A stretch of DNA of 64,000 bases from Halocafeteria seosinensis (Eukaryota > Sar > Bigyra > Bicosoecida), in contig LVLI01000386.1 in assembly GCA_001687465.1 (NCBI GenBank), positions 62,001-126,000 of the forward strand, given 5' to 3'. Numbering within the stretch: the first letter of the stretch is position 1; each line of letters opens with the position of its first letter. Below the pieces are notes generated by a model. It saw nothing but the letters and a program-made list of their open reading frames with translations, made no database searches and was not told the DNA's origin. Below, piece after piece: positions 32,201 to 45,121 of this stretch. The position numbers and the translations under genes are program-made.

Positions 32201-32941
32201 CTGCGTTCTGGGCTTCTTGATTCCTCCATCGCCTTGACACCAGTGTCATGATCGACAACTTGCCAACTGGAATCTGTTCGCAGAAAAGCAGTAGCAAACC
32301 GACATACAATGAATGGATGCAAATTTACTCAATTCACTTGTAAAACAATTTTATATACTACCAGCAACAAGGCATTTGGACAATACGTGGTAGAACGTAC
32401 CTAACGGTGTTGAAGTTGTTTCTTCAACATCATCATTCTCACTCCAGAGTCTCTCCGATATTCGTCTAGGAGGCGAAAATTCCTCTTCATCCGAATGAGA
32501 AGGAGAAGAGCAACCTCCCATGCTCTCTCCCCTACTGGAATTTGGGGAGGAAGGCAATGGAGGGAAGTTGTGAGGCTCCAAACTGCCATGAGTTGCTTCC
32601 GGGTTGATGTCCATTGGAGAGGAGTATGCCCCTCCAGGTAATCGCGCTGACCAGGAAGACGAGGAGGAAGAGTTCGATACTGGAACACTGGATGTCGAAG
32701 AACTCGGACTGTGGGTTCTGTTACTATCATGGCAAGCCAGGGCTTCCCCCTTAGAGGTTCCAAACGAGTTGGGAATTATTCCAGTGTGGAGAGCGTTAAA
32801 GGGCGATTTCCCTCCATAACTAGTGACGTTCTGGTTTTCGTTGTTTGTACCTGCTGTCTTGCTTTCTATCGTATTCACTGGGGCCTCACTTGAGGGCTCG
32901 GGAGAGGAGAAAGAGGAGGCCGTGCGATTGAAAGGCCACAT
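29215..32941 (-). CDS. Large P-loop GTPase (dynamin/GBP-like), function unknown
   Basis: Eight exons fit in phase: 32941..32401, 32273..31802, 31726..31576, 31509..31385, 31317..31146, 31073..30945, 30877..30618, 30571..29215, total 1,068 residues. A Ser-rich N-terminal third precedes a G domain: G1 SFLGDTSAGKSHTIRELM (about residue 320), a conserved-looking TTFNVNLFPSTSLVDG, G3 FVDYEGENG (DxxG), the strand SDIVVVVCREPFYN, and LLLVGNKLPG as a probable G4. After it come helical segments and a C-terminal half with three CxxC-like pairs (CIACYDQ, YCIGCGRKC, LCPRCWM) that could bind zinc. Spacing suggests a large GTPase of the dynamin/GBP type rather than a small GTPase. I cannot name a family. 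Introns are 46-127 nt. Confidence 0.75.
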
Positions 32942-33460
32942 GCTGCAAACCTCAAACGGAAGGAAACCAGTACGACTCGAACCCGAACAACCCTAGATAA
33001 CTCGCCCAATGCGATATTGGGCCACACGAAACGATTTATTGTTCAGAATACAGGGAGTCATTCATAGATTGCACTCAGCCACGTATTAAGGGCGACATTG
33101 TACAGTCAAAAGTGACTTCTTGGGATCATGCACTTACTTTTTACTTTGTGTACCTTTTGCTTCAGACACTGTTCTTCCGACGCGTATTAACGTGTTATAC
33201 TCGTGTCTATAGTGGAGGAAAAATCGAACAACCAATCCTCCAGAATTCAATACCTTTTGGTATCTGGCACCCGGGGTAGAAGTTAGATGTATTATAGCCC
33301 GGTAACTTCAAAGACGAGGCCACAAATTGAAGTTACACGCTAGATTCTATTATTAAGTGTTTAGACGCCGTTTGCAGTGGATTGAACCAGAAACGGACAA
33401 TGCAGGCAATGCCTCCTGAGGTAGAGGACCTGTAGGACTAAACGACTCCAGGTACGGTGC
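32942..33460. other. Divergent intergenic region, nothing recognised
   Basis: 519 bases between the start codons of the large GTPase (minus) and the endonuclease III gene (plus). It should hold both promoters. I see no repeat, RNA gene or conserved open frame. Confidence 0.6.
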
Positions 33461-34710
33461 ATGCTCTTGCGACATAGTTCTCGGCGGATCTGGATCTTTC
33501 TGACGTGGCAATCGGCTGCAAAAGGATTTTCCTCCCATTGCCACCTTCTTCATTACTGCTCATCTCGAGCATTCGGAAGCGACCAGGAGAGGGTAATGGA
33601 GACACGAAGACAGAATAGAACAACACGGTCTGAACAAGACACGAGGCCATACCCAAAAGATACAGACAGTGCCACGACTACGCGGCAAAAGGCTAATAAG
33701 AGGGAAGCACCGGCTATAAAAGAAGAACCGGAGGTATCTAAGTCGAAAAGGAGGAGCGTGGATACAACTTCGAACAGTGACAGCGACAAAAAGCAGCAAG
33801 CCGCGAGCAAACGTAAAAGGCCTCCGACGTACCGGAGCATTGAATATGAAGATACGGGTACGTCAGAATACGATCAAAAGTGGTCCCGAGAGTATCCACA
33901 CCCTCTTTGGAAGAAGCACTATAACAATATTGTCAAAATGCGTGAGAAGGAAACTGCTCCTGTAGATAGCATGGGATGCGAACGGCTGGCGGAGAAGGAG
34001 AAATCGCCGAAGGAGAGAAGGTATCATACCTTGATCTCACTCATGCTGTCAAGCCAAACGAAAGTGGGTACTTTGCGAATTTTCCGTCTATATTATATGT
34101 TGCTTTCAATGCAGAGGAGCTTATTCCATTGCAGGATGAGATAACCAGCCAAGCGGTTCGCCGATTACAACAGCACGGATTGTCACCGGCCACCATTGCA
34201 AAAACGGAAGAATCCAAGCTTGCAGACATCATATACCCTGTTGGATTTTACCGAAGGAAAGCAAAGTATATAAAGCAAGCGACAGATGTGCTTCTTGAAA
34301 ACTACGAAGGAGATATACCTGACTCCATCAAGGTACGAAAGGTGGGTATGCTTCTACCAGTCCCTTTACATAGCTAGTGCTTTTCCTTACAGGGCCTAAC
34401 TGCTTTACCGGGTGTTGGTCCGAAAATGGCGTACATCTGCATGAATATTGCTTGGGAGCACCCAGTAGGCATTGGAGTGGACGTCCACGTGCACCGAATC
34501 GCAAATAGACTTCATTGGGTGAAGACGAAGAACCCGGAAGAAACACGCGAAGCTTTGGAGAATTTCTTGCCCTTGGATTATTGGATTAGTGTGAACCCAT
34601 TGCTGGTCGGATTTGGGCAGGAAGTATGCTTGCCAAGAAACCCCCTGTGTGACCAATGTCTCAACAAAGAGATTTGTCCAACAGGACGAAGCTCGAAGAA
34701 GGACAAGTAG
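33461..34710 (+). CDS. NTH1: Endonuclease III homologue (NTH1)
   Basis: Bifunctional DNA glycosylase/AP lyase for oxidised pyrimidines in base excision repair. Exons 33461..34063, 34135..34332, 34393..34710 give 372 residues; introns are 71 and 60 nt. The helix-hairpin-helix [12 protein letters not shown] holds the catalytic Lys, and [15 protein letters not shown] holds the catalytic Asp. The 4Fe4S ligands follow the exact C-x6-C-x2-C-x5-C pattern in [34 protein letters not shown] marks the first exon junction. The first 45 residues ([20 protein letters not shown]...) are rich in Arg and Ser with no acidic residue, like a mitochondrial presequence. A second Met ([10 protein letters not shown] at 33596) before the basic KSKRR and KRKR clusters would give a nuclear form. 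Confidence 0.93.
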
Positions 34711-35038
34711 AGTAGTGTACCCGGGCTAGTAATCATCAAATCACTGCTAGCACAAACCAGCACCTCTAAACAAGCAATGTTAACCTCTTGTAGTTGTGGC
34801 GCCACTGGCGCTGTGCATATCCGTGACGATTCCGCTGTTTCCGCGATGATTGCGGACCACGTTGGTCCAAGAGCAAGTTCGGCCGGCACTCCGCAACTCC
34901 AAAAATTAGACACCAAGAAGAAGTAAATCAAAAACCAAATACAACAAGGAAATTGAATCTCGAATATAACACATTGGCGATCTGATATGTCTGCATCAAC
35001 TGTTGCCAGCTTGCCCAAAAAATAGAGAAAAAAGAAAG

Positions 35039-35110
35039 TACTTGCGCCGAGAATTGAACTCGGGACCTCTTGCGTGTGAAGCAAGCGTCATACCACTAGA
35101 CCACGCAAGT
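35039..35110 (-). tRNA. tRNA-Val (anticodon CAC)
   Basis: A 72-nt cloverleaf without intron. The acceptor pairs ACTTGCG with CGCAAGT perfectly, with A as discriminator. The anticodon arm is CTTGC-TTCACAC-GCAAG, with anticodon CAC reading GUG (Val). The T arm CCGAG-TTCAATT-CTCGG is perfect, and the D arm has the AGTGGTA loop. No CCA is encoded, as expected for a nuclear gene. It lies alone between NTH1 and the myosin gene. Confidence 0.95.
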
Positions 35111-35443
35111 ATCAGTCAGCCGGATAAAATCGACACTGTTAGGGGTGAGCTATAAACTATCTATAATGCTTAGTGATACTTGCAGAGCTATCTGATTCGA
35201 GTCAACGTTCTTCCATTGTATAATACAGTTATGTGAAACAGCATTGTTAGTTGATATGCAGGGTAGGATAATGGCATGGAGAAGACTTGAGGCGACCGCT
35301 TGTATACTTTATTCAAGGAGGATAAGCCGTATTTAAGGAGCTCAACAGTTCATCGCGCGCTTCCAATGGCGCCAAGTTCACAGCGACGACAAGGACACTG
35401 GAGATAACATAGCACAGCTCTCGTTTTCGCCGTACTCGAGGCC
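35111..35443. other. Intergenic upstream of myosin gene
   Basis: 333 bases between the tRNA-Val gene and the myosin start codon. I see no gene, repeat or clear core promoter element. Confidence 0.55.
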
Positions 35444-38400
35444 ATGGCGGCTGCAGGGCATCAATCCCAGAAGAGTGCAGCCAGTGGGAATAAATCCCAG
35501 TCGAAGAAGACGGAGGATTCATGGGGGTTCCAGTTCCGTGTGGGAGATGGTGTATGGGTATTTGACGAGAAGTATGCGTTTGTCCGAGGTACAATCGTCG
35601 AGATAGAGGAAAAGAAGAATTCGGACACGAAAATATATCAAGTTCAAGTCGGCCCCGGTGATGTAAGGGAAGTCAGCAATGACAACAGTGAGCTCAAGAA
35701 GGGTACCACTAAGACTGCCAAGACGACCTGGAAGAATGCAGTTGACATTCCCGGGATATTACCCGCCACCTTTCGCAGTCAGCAAAGTGACACGCATAAC
35801 AGCAGAGAAGACACGTCGATTGCCGATATGGATCAGTTACCACTGTTACATGAGTAAGTGTACGTGTCCTCTTGTCCTTCGTACGTTTGATGTGTAAACG
35901 TTTGTACAGAGCTTCGGTCTTAGAGAACCTGGAGAAGCGTTTTCTGGATGATAGAATCTATACAGCGTGTGGACCTGTTCTTATCGCTCTTAACCCGTTT
36001 AAATGGATGCAATCCTTGTACAGGTATGTCTAAGGGGAGCTCTGCTTGTCATCCTTGAGTTCATTCCTCAAACTTGCTTGCTGTCAGTCAAGGATTGATG
36101 TATCACACCCACGAGGCGCATACTGTCGAACTATCTCCACATCCATTCACTCAGGCTGAAATGGCTCTGCGGAAAGTGGGGGCAGACGATGCAGATTCTT
36201 CCATTGTAATCTGTGGGGAGTCGGGCGCAGGCAAAACAGAGACAACAAAGCTGATGCTCAAATATTTATCTGGGGTGGCTTGCAGTGAGGATACCCGGGA
36301 CCTGGCGGATCGTATTCTTCAGAGTAACCCCCTGTTGGAAGCGTTTGGGAATGCGCAAACGATCCGGAACGACAACTCCAGCAGGTTTGGGAAGTTCGTT
36401 CGCATGTTTTTCACACGGACTACAAGTGAAGGAACAATCGCAAGCAGTCCGTCACTATGTGGAGCTCACATTCAAAATTATTTACTAGAAAAGAGTCGGT
36501 GTGTGTTTCAACAGTACTCTGAATGCAACTTCCATATTTTCTACCAACTATTGGAAGGAGGAAGCTTAAACCTCCTACGGGATCTCCGTCTTGACACAGT
36601 AACGAATTTTAACTATGTCAACTCTTTTTCTAAGAGGAGTGAAGACATCAGCGTAGGTCAATATCATAACGAAGCGGCTTTCAACCAAACGTGCCAAGCA
36701 CTGAGCTCCATGGATTTTTCATTGGAGCAGCAGCAACAGTTTTGGGAAGTTCTAGCGGGAATATTACATCTTGGAAACCTGCAGTTTCGTGCGCATAATA
36801 ACGAACATGTTTCTGTTGTCGAGGCACAATGGAGAGCAGAGATCAACGCAGATGAAGATACTCCTATATTGACGAACACAGAATCTATCACCGTATGTGC
36901 GGATTTACTTAGAATTCCAGCGGATAGTCTATACTTTGCCTTGCTTACCCGAAAAATAAAGACTGGAGATGGAGAGATACGCACTCCCCTACGGGAAGCA
37001 GCAGCAAAGGGAGGGAGAGATGCACTGGCGAAGTCACTGTTTGTTCAGATGTTTGAGTTTGTGGTGGAACAAGTGAATAAGAACCTCAAGCCCACGAACA
37101 TGACAAATATAGACAATACTTATGGGAATAGGTTCATTGGTATCCTTGATATCTATGGGTTTGAGAGACTTGAAAGCAACGGGTTGGACCAGTTGTTTAT
37201 AAATTATGCGAATGAAAAGCTGCAAAGTCTCTTCAATATGGCTATTTTTGAGTCTGAGAAGAAGATATACAGAGAGGAAAACATTGATATTGCCGTCCCT
37301 GAGGGACCTGATAACGCGGAATGTGTCGACTTGTTTGACGGAAAACGTGGAATTTTTGCTCTTATGCATGAAGAATGCCTTCTGGGAGACCAAGGATCCG
37401 ATGAGAACCTGTGCAAAAAATTCGTCAAATTTCTTGGCAGTTCGAGCTACTTCAAACAGCCACGACCAAGCCGAAGCAACAGTGAAGGATTCGTTATATT
37501 TCACTTTGCCGGCCCTGTTCAATATGAGTGTGCAGATTTTGTCGAACGAAACCGAGACACACTGTAAGTGGTTGTATATGATCCTCAAGAAAAAACTATG
37601 CTCTCTTGGATAATTTTATCCTTTTTATAAAATGCAGACAAGATCAGATAAAAGAGTTACTGAGCAAGAGCGAGCATCCGCTAGTATCCTCGTGGTACGC
37701 CGACTTTAGGCCATCCCAAAAGGATAGAAATGCTGCTCCCAAGCGACAAGCCCTACAGGCCACGGTTGCAGATCGTTTTAAGAGTGAAATGAAATCCCTC
37801 GTCGACACGATCAACATGACAAATGTAGAATTTGCTCGATGCATTAAGACAAACAAGAGAATGTCACCCGGATTTGTGGATCGGCTTAGTGTTTTAGAGC
37901 AGTTGGTAAACTCGGGTGTCGTAGCCGCCTTGACGACTCGAAGAGCCGGCTATCCGTCCCGCTTTCAATTTCGGCAGTTTCTGTTACGATACCGTGTACT
38001 ACTCTTCAAAGTTGGTATCGACCCAGCCAGTACCAACAGCAAGGATGATAAGCGATGCAAAGATTTGCTTAACAGCAACACTGTACTAGACTACGGTATC
38101 AACCAAGCTATGTACTGCATGGGATTGTCTAAAGTATTTCTAAAAGCCGAAGCTGTGGCTATGTTGGATGTCGCGGTTACCCGGGTTCTATCAAGCTACG
38201 CTACCGTGATACAATCGCAATTCAGATGCTACTATTGGCGAACGTGGCTATTGCGCGTCAGGCGAAAGTTTTCTCGTTTGCAAGCTTACTACCGGGGCGC
38301 TCGAGAACGAAGAGAATACTCGCGTGTCATTGTGTTAATGCAAGTACGCAGCGAAATGAAGCGGCTGCTATATGAAAGTTCCGTCTTTCTGCGCGACAAT

Positions 38401-41400
38401 CGTGGAAGGCTGGAAGAAGCTAAAGAAGATCGGCGGATTGCCTCCAACCTGTCTCTTCAGCAACACATTGCTGAGGTTCAAGAGCTCTTGGAACAACTAG
38501 AGAGCTTGGCTGAGGAAACGAAGTCTATATTACAGAAGCATCCCGCAGACATCTTAGTCGAGAAGTCTCTCAATACTCAAAGAGAGAAATCCAAAGCGGT
38601 GTGTAACTCACTGGGCTACTCTTTCACTAACGCTCAAAGACAAATGTCTACGCTCTTGTCTGTATATGAAGATTTTTTGGAAACCTACGATTTTTATAGC
38701 AAAATTATGGGGAAATCGCTTGAAGTTCTGGATAAGGCAAAAGAGGCCATCTCGGAATGGCGTGATCAATTCTTTTGCGTAGGTGTTGTTTTCCCTAACC
38801 CCCCGCATAACTCGCAAAACTCCGAAGATTGGCTATCTTTTTTGGAGGAACTAAGGGCTACCTATGGTGCCGATAGTATTATTGTTCCTCCTTGTGAGAC
38901 TATTGCTCGCTCATGCCGAGAGATCATTGCGAAATCACACAGCAACACATCACCATGGGATGAGTTAGCGAAGTCCCTGAAGCGTGAGATTGAGAGGAAC
39001 AATGATGCTGTAAGGAATGGGTCTGATCTCATCAAGACTGATACCAAAGTCAGAGCGAGTGTACTCCGGCTTTTCCACGTGTCCATTGTTTTGCTAGACG
39101 CAGTTGAATCCAGCTTAAAACAGGTAAATCAGAGAGTGGAGAAGATATCCGCAGAAATTATCCCTTTGTTTATGCGCCACCTTCCCGAAATTGAGCCATT
39201 GTCGGCTCTCCAACGCGTCCACTCTGCGTTACGCAATTCTTTGGAACGGTTATGGGGGGAGGCGTTCCCATGCGCGGAATTAGACACACGGATAAGATCC
39301 ATATTTAGTATGTTTTCGTCAATGCTAGATGCAGATGTCAATGACTATCAACTGCTGAAAACAGAGCTATTTGGTTCCCATGGAAAGGGTCTACCGAATC
39401 TAGCTGTTGTCACTACTGCTCAACTGGAGGAAGTAGTGAAGAAATTTCGGGGAGATTCTCTCCGAACAATTTACTCTAAGGCTTATGCTGAGCTGACGAG
39501 AGATAAAGGAGAAGCAGACACTACAAATATTTGGCGCATCTCCCTTGATTTTATAGGCTTCGATGAATTGGATGCTGCGGACAACGGATGCTCCGAGTCT
39601 GTCTCTGACTTCCTAAATTCCGACGTTTTTGCAGTCATGCACTCAGTTGTCTCCTGTAACAGAAGCTGTATGGCGTGTGAATCCGCGGAACAAAATAGTC
39701 GAATCATTCTCCAGGGAGTTCATGACAACCTTGAATCCTCTTGCAATACGCTTTCTCAGTCTGTAGAAGAATTTTCGGATAAAGCTTCGCAAATAACGGC
39801 GCGAGTGGCCGAAGCTAAAAGCGTATTACATAGGGGGAAAATCGATTTAGGTTCGATAATCGACGCTGAAGCGACACGGCGGCGAGATTCGGAACAACAG
39901 GCAGTGACGGCATTACACTCAGAGCAAACAAGTGCTTCAACAACTCTTCAGCAAGTGCTTGAAGCTTACCCATATTCAGACTCCAACCGAGAATACATCG
40001 CGAATCTTGTGTCTGTATTATCTAGCCGTCAAGTTGGACATGAGGATATGGCGCACTGGTTGTATAGCTTCGGTGCGGAGGGAAAAAACGAGAAAGGGTA
40101 CCATTTAGCCTTGCGTCTCTTCTCTTGCATTCATCACCTAGGGACTACAATAACGCAGTTTCTGAGTTCGCGAAACGATGATGCACTGAGAGCTCTCAAT
40201 GAGTATTTTTCAGAACTAGGCCGAATTGTTCCAGCGGCTCTAGGGGTTCATCGGGACCTTCGAAGGCTTCATGCTTCGAGTCAGTCGTCCACAGAACGGC
40301 TACGCGAAGCTTGCGAGGAAAAAGTGAGCCGATTATTTGATTGGCCCGGCCGTTTGCGACAACTAGGCCAAAGTCTACCGTCTCATCAAGCAAAATGCCT
40401 TTGGGGGTTCTTGCTCGCGAAGGACTTTGCATCTTTGCAAGATTCTTTCCACTTGGGTACAGTGACCAAAATGCATCCTCTGGAGGATAACCAATGCCCC
40501 ATTGTTGAGCTGGAAATTGCCTGCCGCCATGCAATCCCTTATTGTAACATACTTAGGAAGCAAACAATGGACTCATTGATGGAACAAGCCGAAAAACATG
40601 CATCTTCATTCTATCGTGCTTTACAGGAGTTAGCATCGGACGTGGAGTCCGCAGAGACGGCCCGGCGGGAACACCGACAGCAGTTACAAGAGCTATTGTC
40701 TCGATTCGAGTCGCTACAGACTTCCGTTTTTAACATTGAACGCTTTCTGGATTCCCCATTCAACAACCAAGGAGAAATTTTCAGGCGTACATACCGGGGG
40801 AGCTTGCAAGGCGCTATGGAAGTGTGTGCTTTATTGAACTTAAATTCCAGCTCCCTTGCGGGAGAAAATACTGGACTAGAGAGCAAAGAACTGAAGCGTA
40901 TCGAGACCTGTCTGTCAAAGACGCTGAATATCCTTCGCAATGACATGTCTCACTTTGAGGAACAGCGCGAAGAAACGAGAGCAGAGCACGACGTGAACTG
41001 GCTAACCGATTACTTGTCCGACAGTGATACCGATAGCACGTATTCGACTGAATCAGAAGAACCGGACGGTGAGCAAGAGCTACTGTCTGCTCCAAATCGT
41101 TCAGCTAATGAAGAAGACTCGCCAGACGGGGCGTCCTCCCACTATATTGTGTCGATGATTGACGTCTTTGAGAACATGTATGATGCTTGCAAGGATGGCG
41201 TAGTTTCGGAGACGGGCTATTTTCCCGACTACTTCCGGATGAAACTAAATACGAAGCTCTTCGGTGTTGTTGCGGGAGTAGCTTCACCCTCGCAAATCTA
41301 CGAGTGCTTTGAACGGTTCCAGCGCAATCTTCAGGTTCTTGAGACATTGGTTAAAACTTGCGAGGAAGACATCCAACGATCTCTAGAGGATGCTTCCCAT

Positions 41401-43383
41401 CTCCAAGAGCTACTTGCCCCAATGATGGAAGATCCCGACAAGTTGCTCATTGACACTTCTTCTGTGTATCGGGAGCCTCTCATTTTGTATCGACGGCCTC
41501 AGGAAAATAGAGCATTCCAAGGTTACCTGGGTGGTGTCCGTTCCTACCTCTGTTCCGTGCAAAATGTGCTCACAAGGCGGTCAGGTGTTGTAGAGGATGC
41601 GGCAGAAGTTCATGTTCCAAAGTCAGTTGCAAATACATTTGCTGCTATATGGTATGGCTTCGGTCCAGACAGACCGATACTCCTTGCGGGGGAAGCAGCC
41701 AAGGAGATGAAGCGAATTGTTCGAAAGAAAATGCGGTTTTTATTGAGGGCTATTCATCATGGCAGTATACGTTTTCAAGGAGTTCCAGCAAACAGGAAAC
41801 CCGTAGATGAACGTAGCTTAAGAAAGAAGCGAAAATTTGACAGACTACAGAAACTACTTAGACCAATCCAGACCAGAGATATACCATTTTTGAGGAACAA
41901 CGGAGACCCTCTCGGTATTATGCTATCAATGATGGAAGATTGGAGCAGAAAGGAGGAGGCGAAGGAACAGTCTAATGAAGCAATGGGTCTAGCAAAGCAT
42001 TGCATGCAACTGCAATTCCAAAATGCTGTCCCTATCTCAGGCACTATGAGCTCAGAATTTGATGCACTCTGTCCTGCAGCGGATTCTGCTTTTTCGAAAG
42101 AAAACATTAAGAAAATCAGTGTAAGCTATGATCTCTGTGACTCTAATTCTGTGAAAGAATGCTCCCATGATTCAACATTTTTTATGACCCTAGAGCTATT
42201 CCATATTAAGCGTATCACCTCGTCCTTAGCGGACATTGTTTGTAGTCTGTACAACGAGCACAGTTCCGTGGAGCAGCGGACGCGCGCAAGAATTGATGAG
42301 GTAATCGATGAATGCAATACCGAATTGTTTACTCTGTCTGAAACCCCGGAGCTTAATGAAAAAGACATACGTCGACTCCATGATGCAATCAACGACTTGC
42401 AAGAGAGATACGGATATCTAAGGGACACCGTATTGGAGTTGTTGAATGCACAAGAAGCGGAAAAACGCAGGCGGGTGGNACATATTATCCAAAGCTCATG
42501 CACTGAGATGGACATGCTTGCTAGGAGACTAACTTCCTTAGTGGCGTCATTAACTAGCGATGAAACCACTGAGGTTACTCCTGCCGTGTTAAATGAGACT
42601 GAACTGATATCGTCTCTGTCTACGTCTATCAGAGAGACATCAGAGCTACTAAACAAGAGTTGGGAACGTTCGTGTTTATTGGAAGGTATCAGTTGTGTCG
42701 AGAGTGTCGAATTTAGCTTGAACCGATGCAAGGAAATTGTCACCGGGGTTTTGGAGAGGACCGAATACAAATATTCTGGTGATATGAAAGAATTGTATTC
42801 ACCATTGATTCAGAGAAATCCTTCGTCCCTGGGATTCGTGCGACGGGTACAAACGCTCAAGAGCAGCATGGGAAATTCGGAAAGCGTGCTGGAACGTTCT
42901 GAATCGTACAGGAAACAGAACCAGGAGAGCATTAACGGTAAGGTGGAGTGGCTTAGAGTGATTCACGGAAAGTTGGACTCTACTCTTTGGAACTCGAATC
43001 AAGCTATTGGGACCCTTCAAACCCTCCACCAGCAACTCATGCGAGAGCATGATGCACGGCGACTTTCACAGAGATCGCATCAGAACACCGAATTTCATCA
43101 AACACTGCCATTGCCGCCTCAGGTTCACTCCTGTAATCAACCAGGAAGTGAGGGTGCGCACACCTCGAGTTCAAAAAGCTTGTCACCAGGTTCACCGAAT
43201 CGAGAGGATAACGCGAGGGAAGTGGACGTACCGCTGACCCAATTTAACCTAGAAGAAAAAACTCGTCGCAGTAGGAGTAGCTGCTCTCCACAGTCGCTGG
43301 TGTACGTAATGGAAAAGTACAGACAGTATTATGGGGATCCTCTTGATTTCAGCCACAAGAACTGCAAACACAGGCCAAAGTAA
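35444..43383 (+). CDS. Unconventional myosin heavy chain with very long tail
   Basis: Actin-based motor ATPase. Exons 35444..35853, 35910..36023, 36088..37563, 37638..43383 (introns 56, 64, 74 nt) give 2,581 residues, with one ambiguous base at 42479. An N-terminal SH3-like segment (VGDGVWVFDEKYAFVRGTIV) precedes the motor: P-loop ICGESGAGKTETTK (about residue 218), switch I RNDNSSRFGKFVR (about 268), switch II ILDIYGFERLESNG (about 525), and actin-binding/relay elements such as EFARCIKTNKRMSPG. The converter is followed by two IQ-like motifs, VIQSQFRCYYWR and LQAYYRGARER. The remaining 1,700 residues are helical and charged, with repeated 100-residue-scale helices that look spectrin- or SMC-like, and no MyTH4, FERM, SH3, chitin-synthase or DIL domain that I can recognise. 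I do not assign a myosin class. Confidence 0.93.
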
Positions 43384-43464
43384 GGTATTAAAGAATCTTG
43401 CTCCGATGTGCATTTGTTCGTGTGAGCTGTCGAAATGTCGATAGCACAAAAGACATACTATACC

Positions 43465-45121
43465 CTAAGGATCCAATGATGAGGTCCTATCCTGCGTTTC
43501 CTCATCTCGGTCGTCGTCAGGGTCTAGTAATGATCCCTCTTCAGCAGAAGAAGGAGTCTTGGGACTTGTCGCCTCCTTTTCAGCGGTTGCTGCGGCATGA
43601 ACAGCTTTGTGGCTTTTATCATGTTTCATCTTTGCCATGTTATAGCAAAATACTCCGGACACGGCAAGGCACACACCGAGGAAACTTTGAACATTCCACA
43701 AACCAAAATAGAACATCCCACTGGAAATCAGCACAAGCCTCTTCATGGTATTGACAATAGTAAAGCTCAAGTGTGTGACCAAGCTAAGCAGCATATAGGA
43801 CGACAAAGATGACAGATACTGCACTGTCGAACAAACGAAAAACGGCATGGCCAGCTGTAACGTGTCCGTCGTGAACGCCACGAAGAAGAATTGATAGACA
43901 ATCAGGGGAATCATAATTATGAGCGAAGCAATCGCACACCACATATGCAACTCAAAGAAAGTGAAATGTTCGCTATCCATCACTCGCTTCGTATAGATAT
44001 TCTGAAGCACCTTCGCCATTGCTGAGGTAGTGGCGGCGAGGAATCCAAAATGCTGCTAGGTAACATACATACATACCCAATGCAATGAGGAAGAATTATG
44101 CGCGTCGGCCGACTTACGTTGTAACTGATTTCTGAGATAGAGGCAATTGCCACTCCAGCCGCAATGGGTATCAACGATACGTTCACAGTAAATGGTCGTA
44201 CTTCCCCAAAAAGAAGAGCAGCAAGCAGTACGTTAAAAATGGGCTCCGATGCCTGTAAAGAGCATATCACATTTCACAACTCGTTACATACATATTACAC
44301 AAGTTTAGCATTCCAACAAACAAGCATACCTTCGCCGTGTGAGTCAACGACATTGATACATAACCAAAGCTGAGGTACGTCGAAAACTTGCCGAGGACTA
44401 TAAAGACGCTTAGAGGCGCGTAGACTCGAAAAATGTTCCAGAAGCCTACTGGTCGTTTGGCGTGCTCCCGAGGCTGCTGACGCTGAACAATGAACCCTGT
44501 AACGGTAAGCAAAGCCGCAATACCGTAAAAAAATTACAAAGACAAGTGGTATGGATAGATGCGGCTGATACTTACAGTCAATGGCCAACGCATACGCAAT
44601 ATGCCAAAACGTAAGCATCGTTGGTGATGCATGGTGATCATCCACCAGCTGCTTGTTCATGATATTTGCCATGACCGACGACACATAGAAGAAGACAACC
44701 CAGAGCAGGATCTGTGGGAAGGTGCCGAGAATAAATTTGAAACCGACGCCTGTCGCAAGTCAATCAAAGTAATATTCAAACGTACCATAGTTGTAGAATC
44801 CCATGCAAAGCAATTTTTCCTTGACCACTGAAGCACGGTGGTCACCAAAGAAGCATTTGGGTCCTGGTGCTCATGGTTATATTCCCCGGGTGTGTATAGT
44901 GCGGGATCCTTCTCCTTACCGCTGCCATATTCTCGATCCCAACTACCTTGGGCTTTCTCGAGTTCTTCTCCTCCGTTTGGATTGTTGTTCGACATGTGAT
45001 GCCTTCGGACAAATTGATTCGATCCCATGTCGGCAGAAGACGAAGTGGAGCTCTGATTCCCCCCTTCTGACATTGATGGTTGCAACCTGGTTCTTCGGGG
45101 CACTGTGCGGCTGTCGTCCAT
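43465..45121 (-). CDS. Triose-phosphate/nucleotide-sugar transporter family (SLC35-like)
   Basis: Ten-helix antiporter of the TPT/NST drug-metabolite superfamily. Six exons in phase: 45121..44920, 44863..44786, 44749..44576, 44496..44330, 44252..44118, 44052..43465 (447 residues). Introns are 56, 36, 79, 77 and 65 nt. After a 70-residue polar N-tail come WVVFFYVSSVMANIMNKQ (the family NKxxL region), LGKFSTYLSFGYVSMSLTHT, then TAKASEPIFNVLLAALLFGE, which is the conserved KASEPxF...LGE signature, and the second-half SAMAKVLQNIYTKRVMDSE. The C-terminus is acidic and Ser-rich. Target membrane (Golgi, ER or plastid) is not clear: the N-tail does not look like a plastid transit peptide. It is convergent with myosin, stops 81 bp apart. 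Confidence 0.9.

Noticed and set aside
34578-35084. 168-codon minus frame overlapping NTH1 and running to the tRNA
   Set aside because: Antisense to the last NTH1 exon and overlaps the tRNA-Val gene; no domain.
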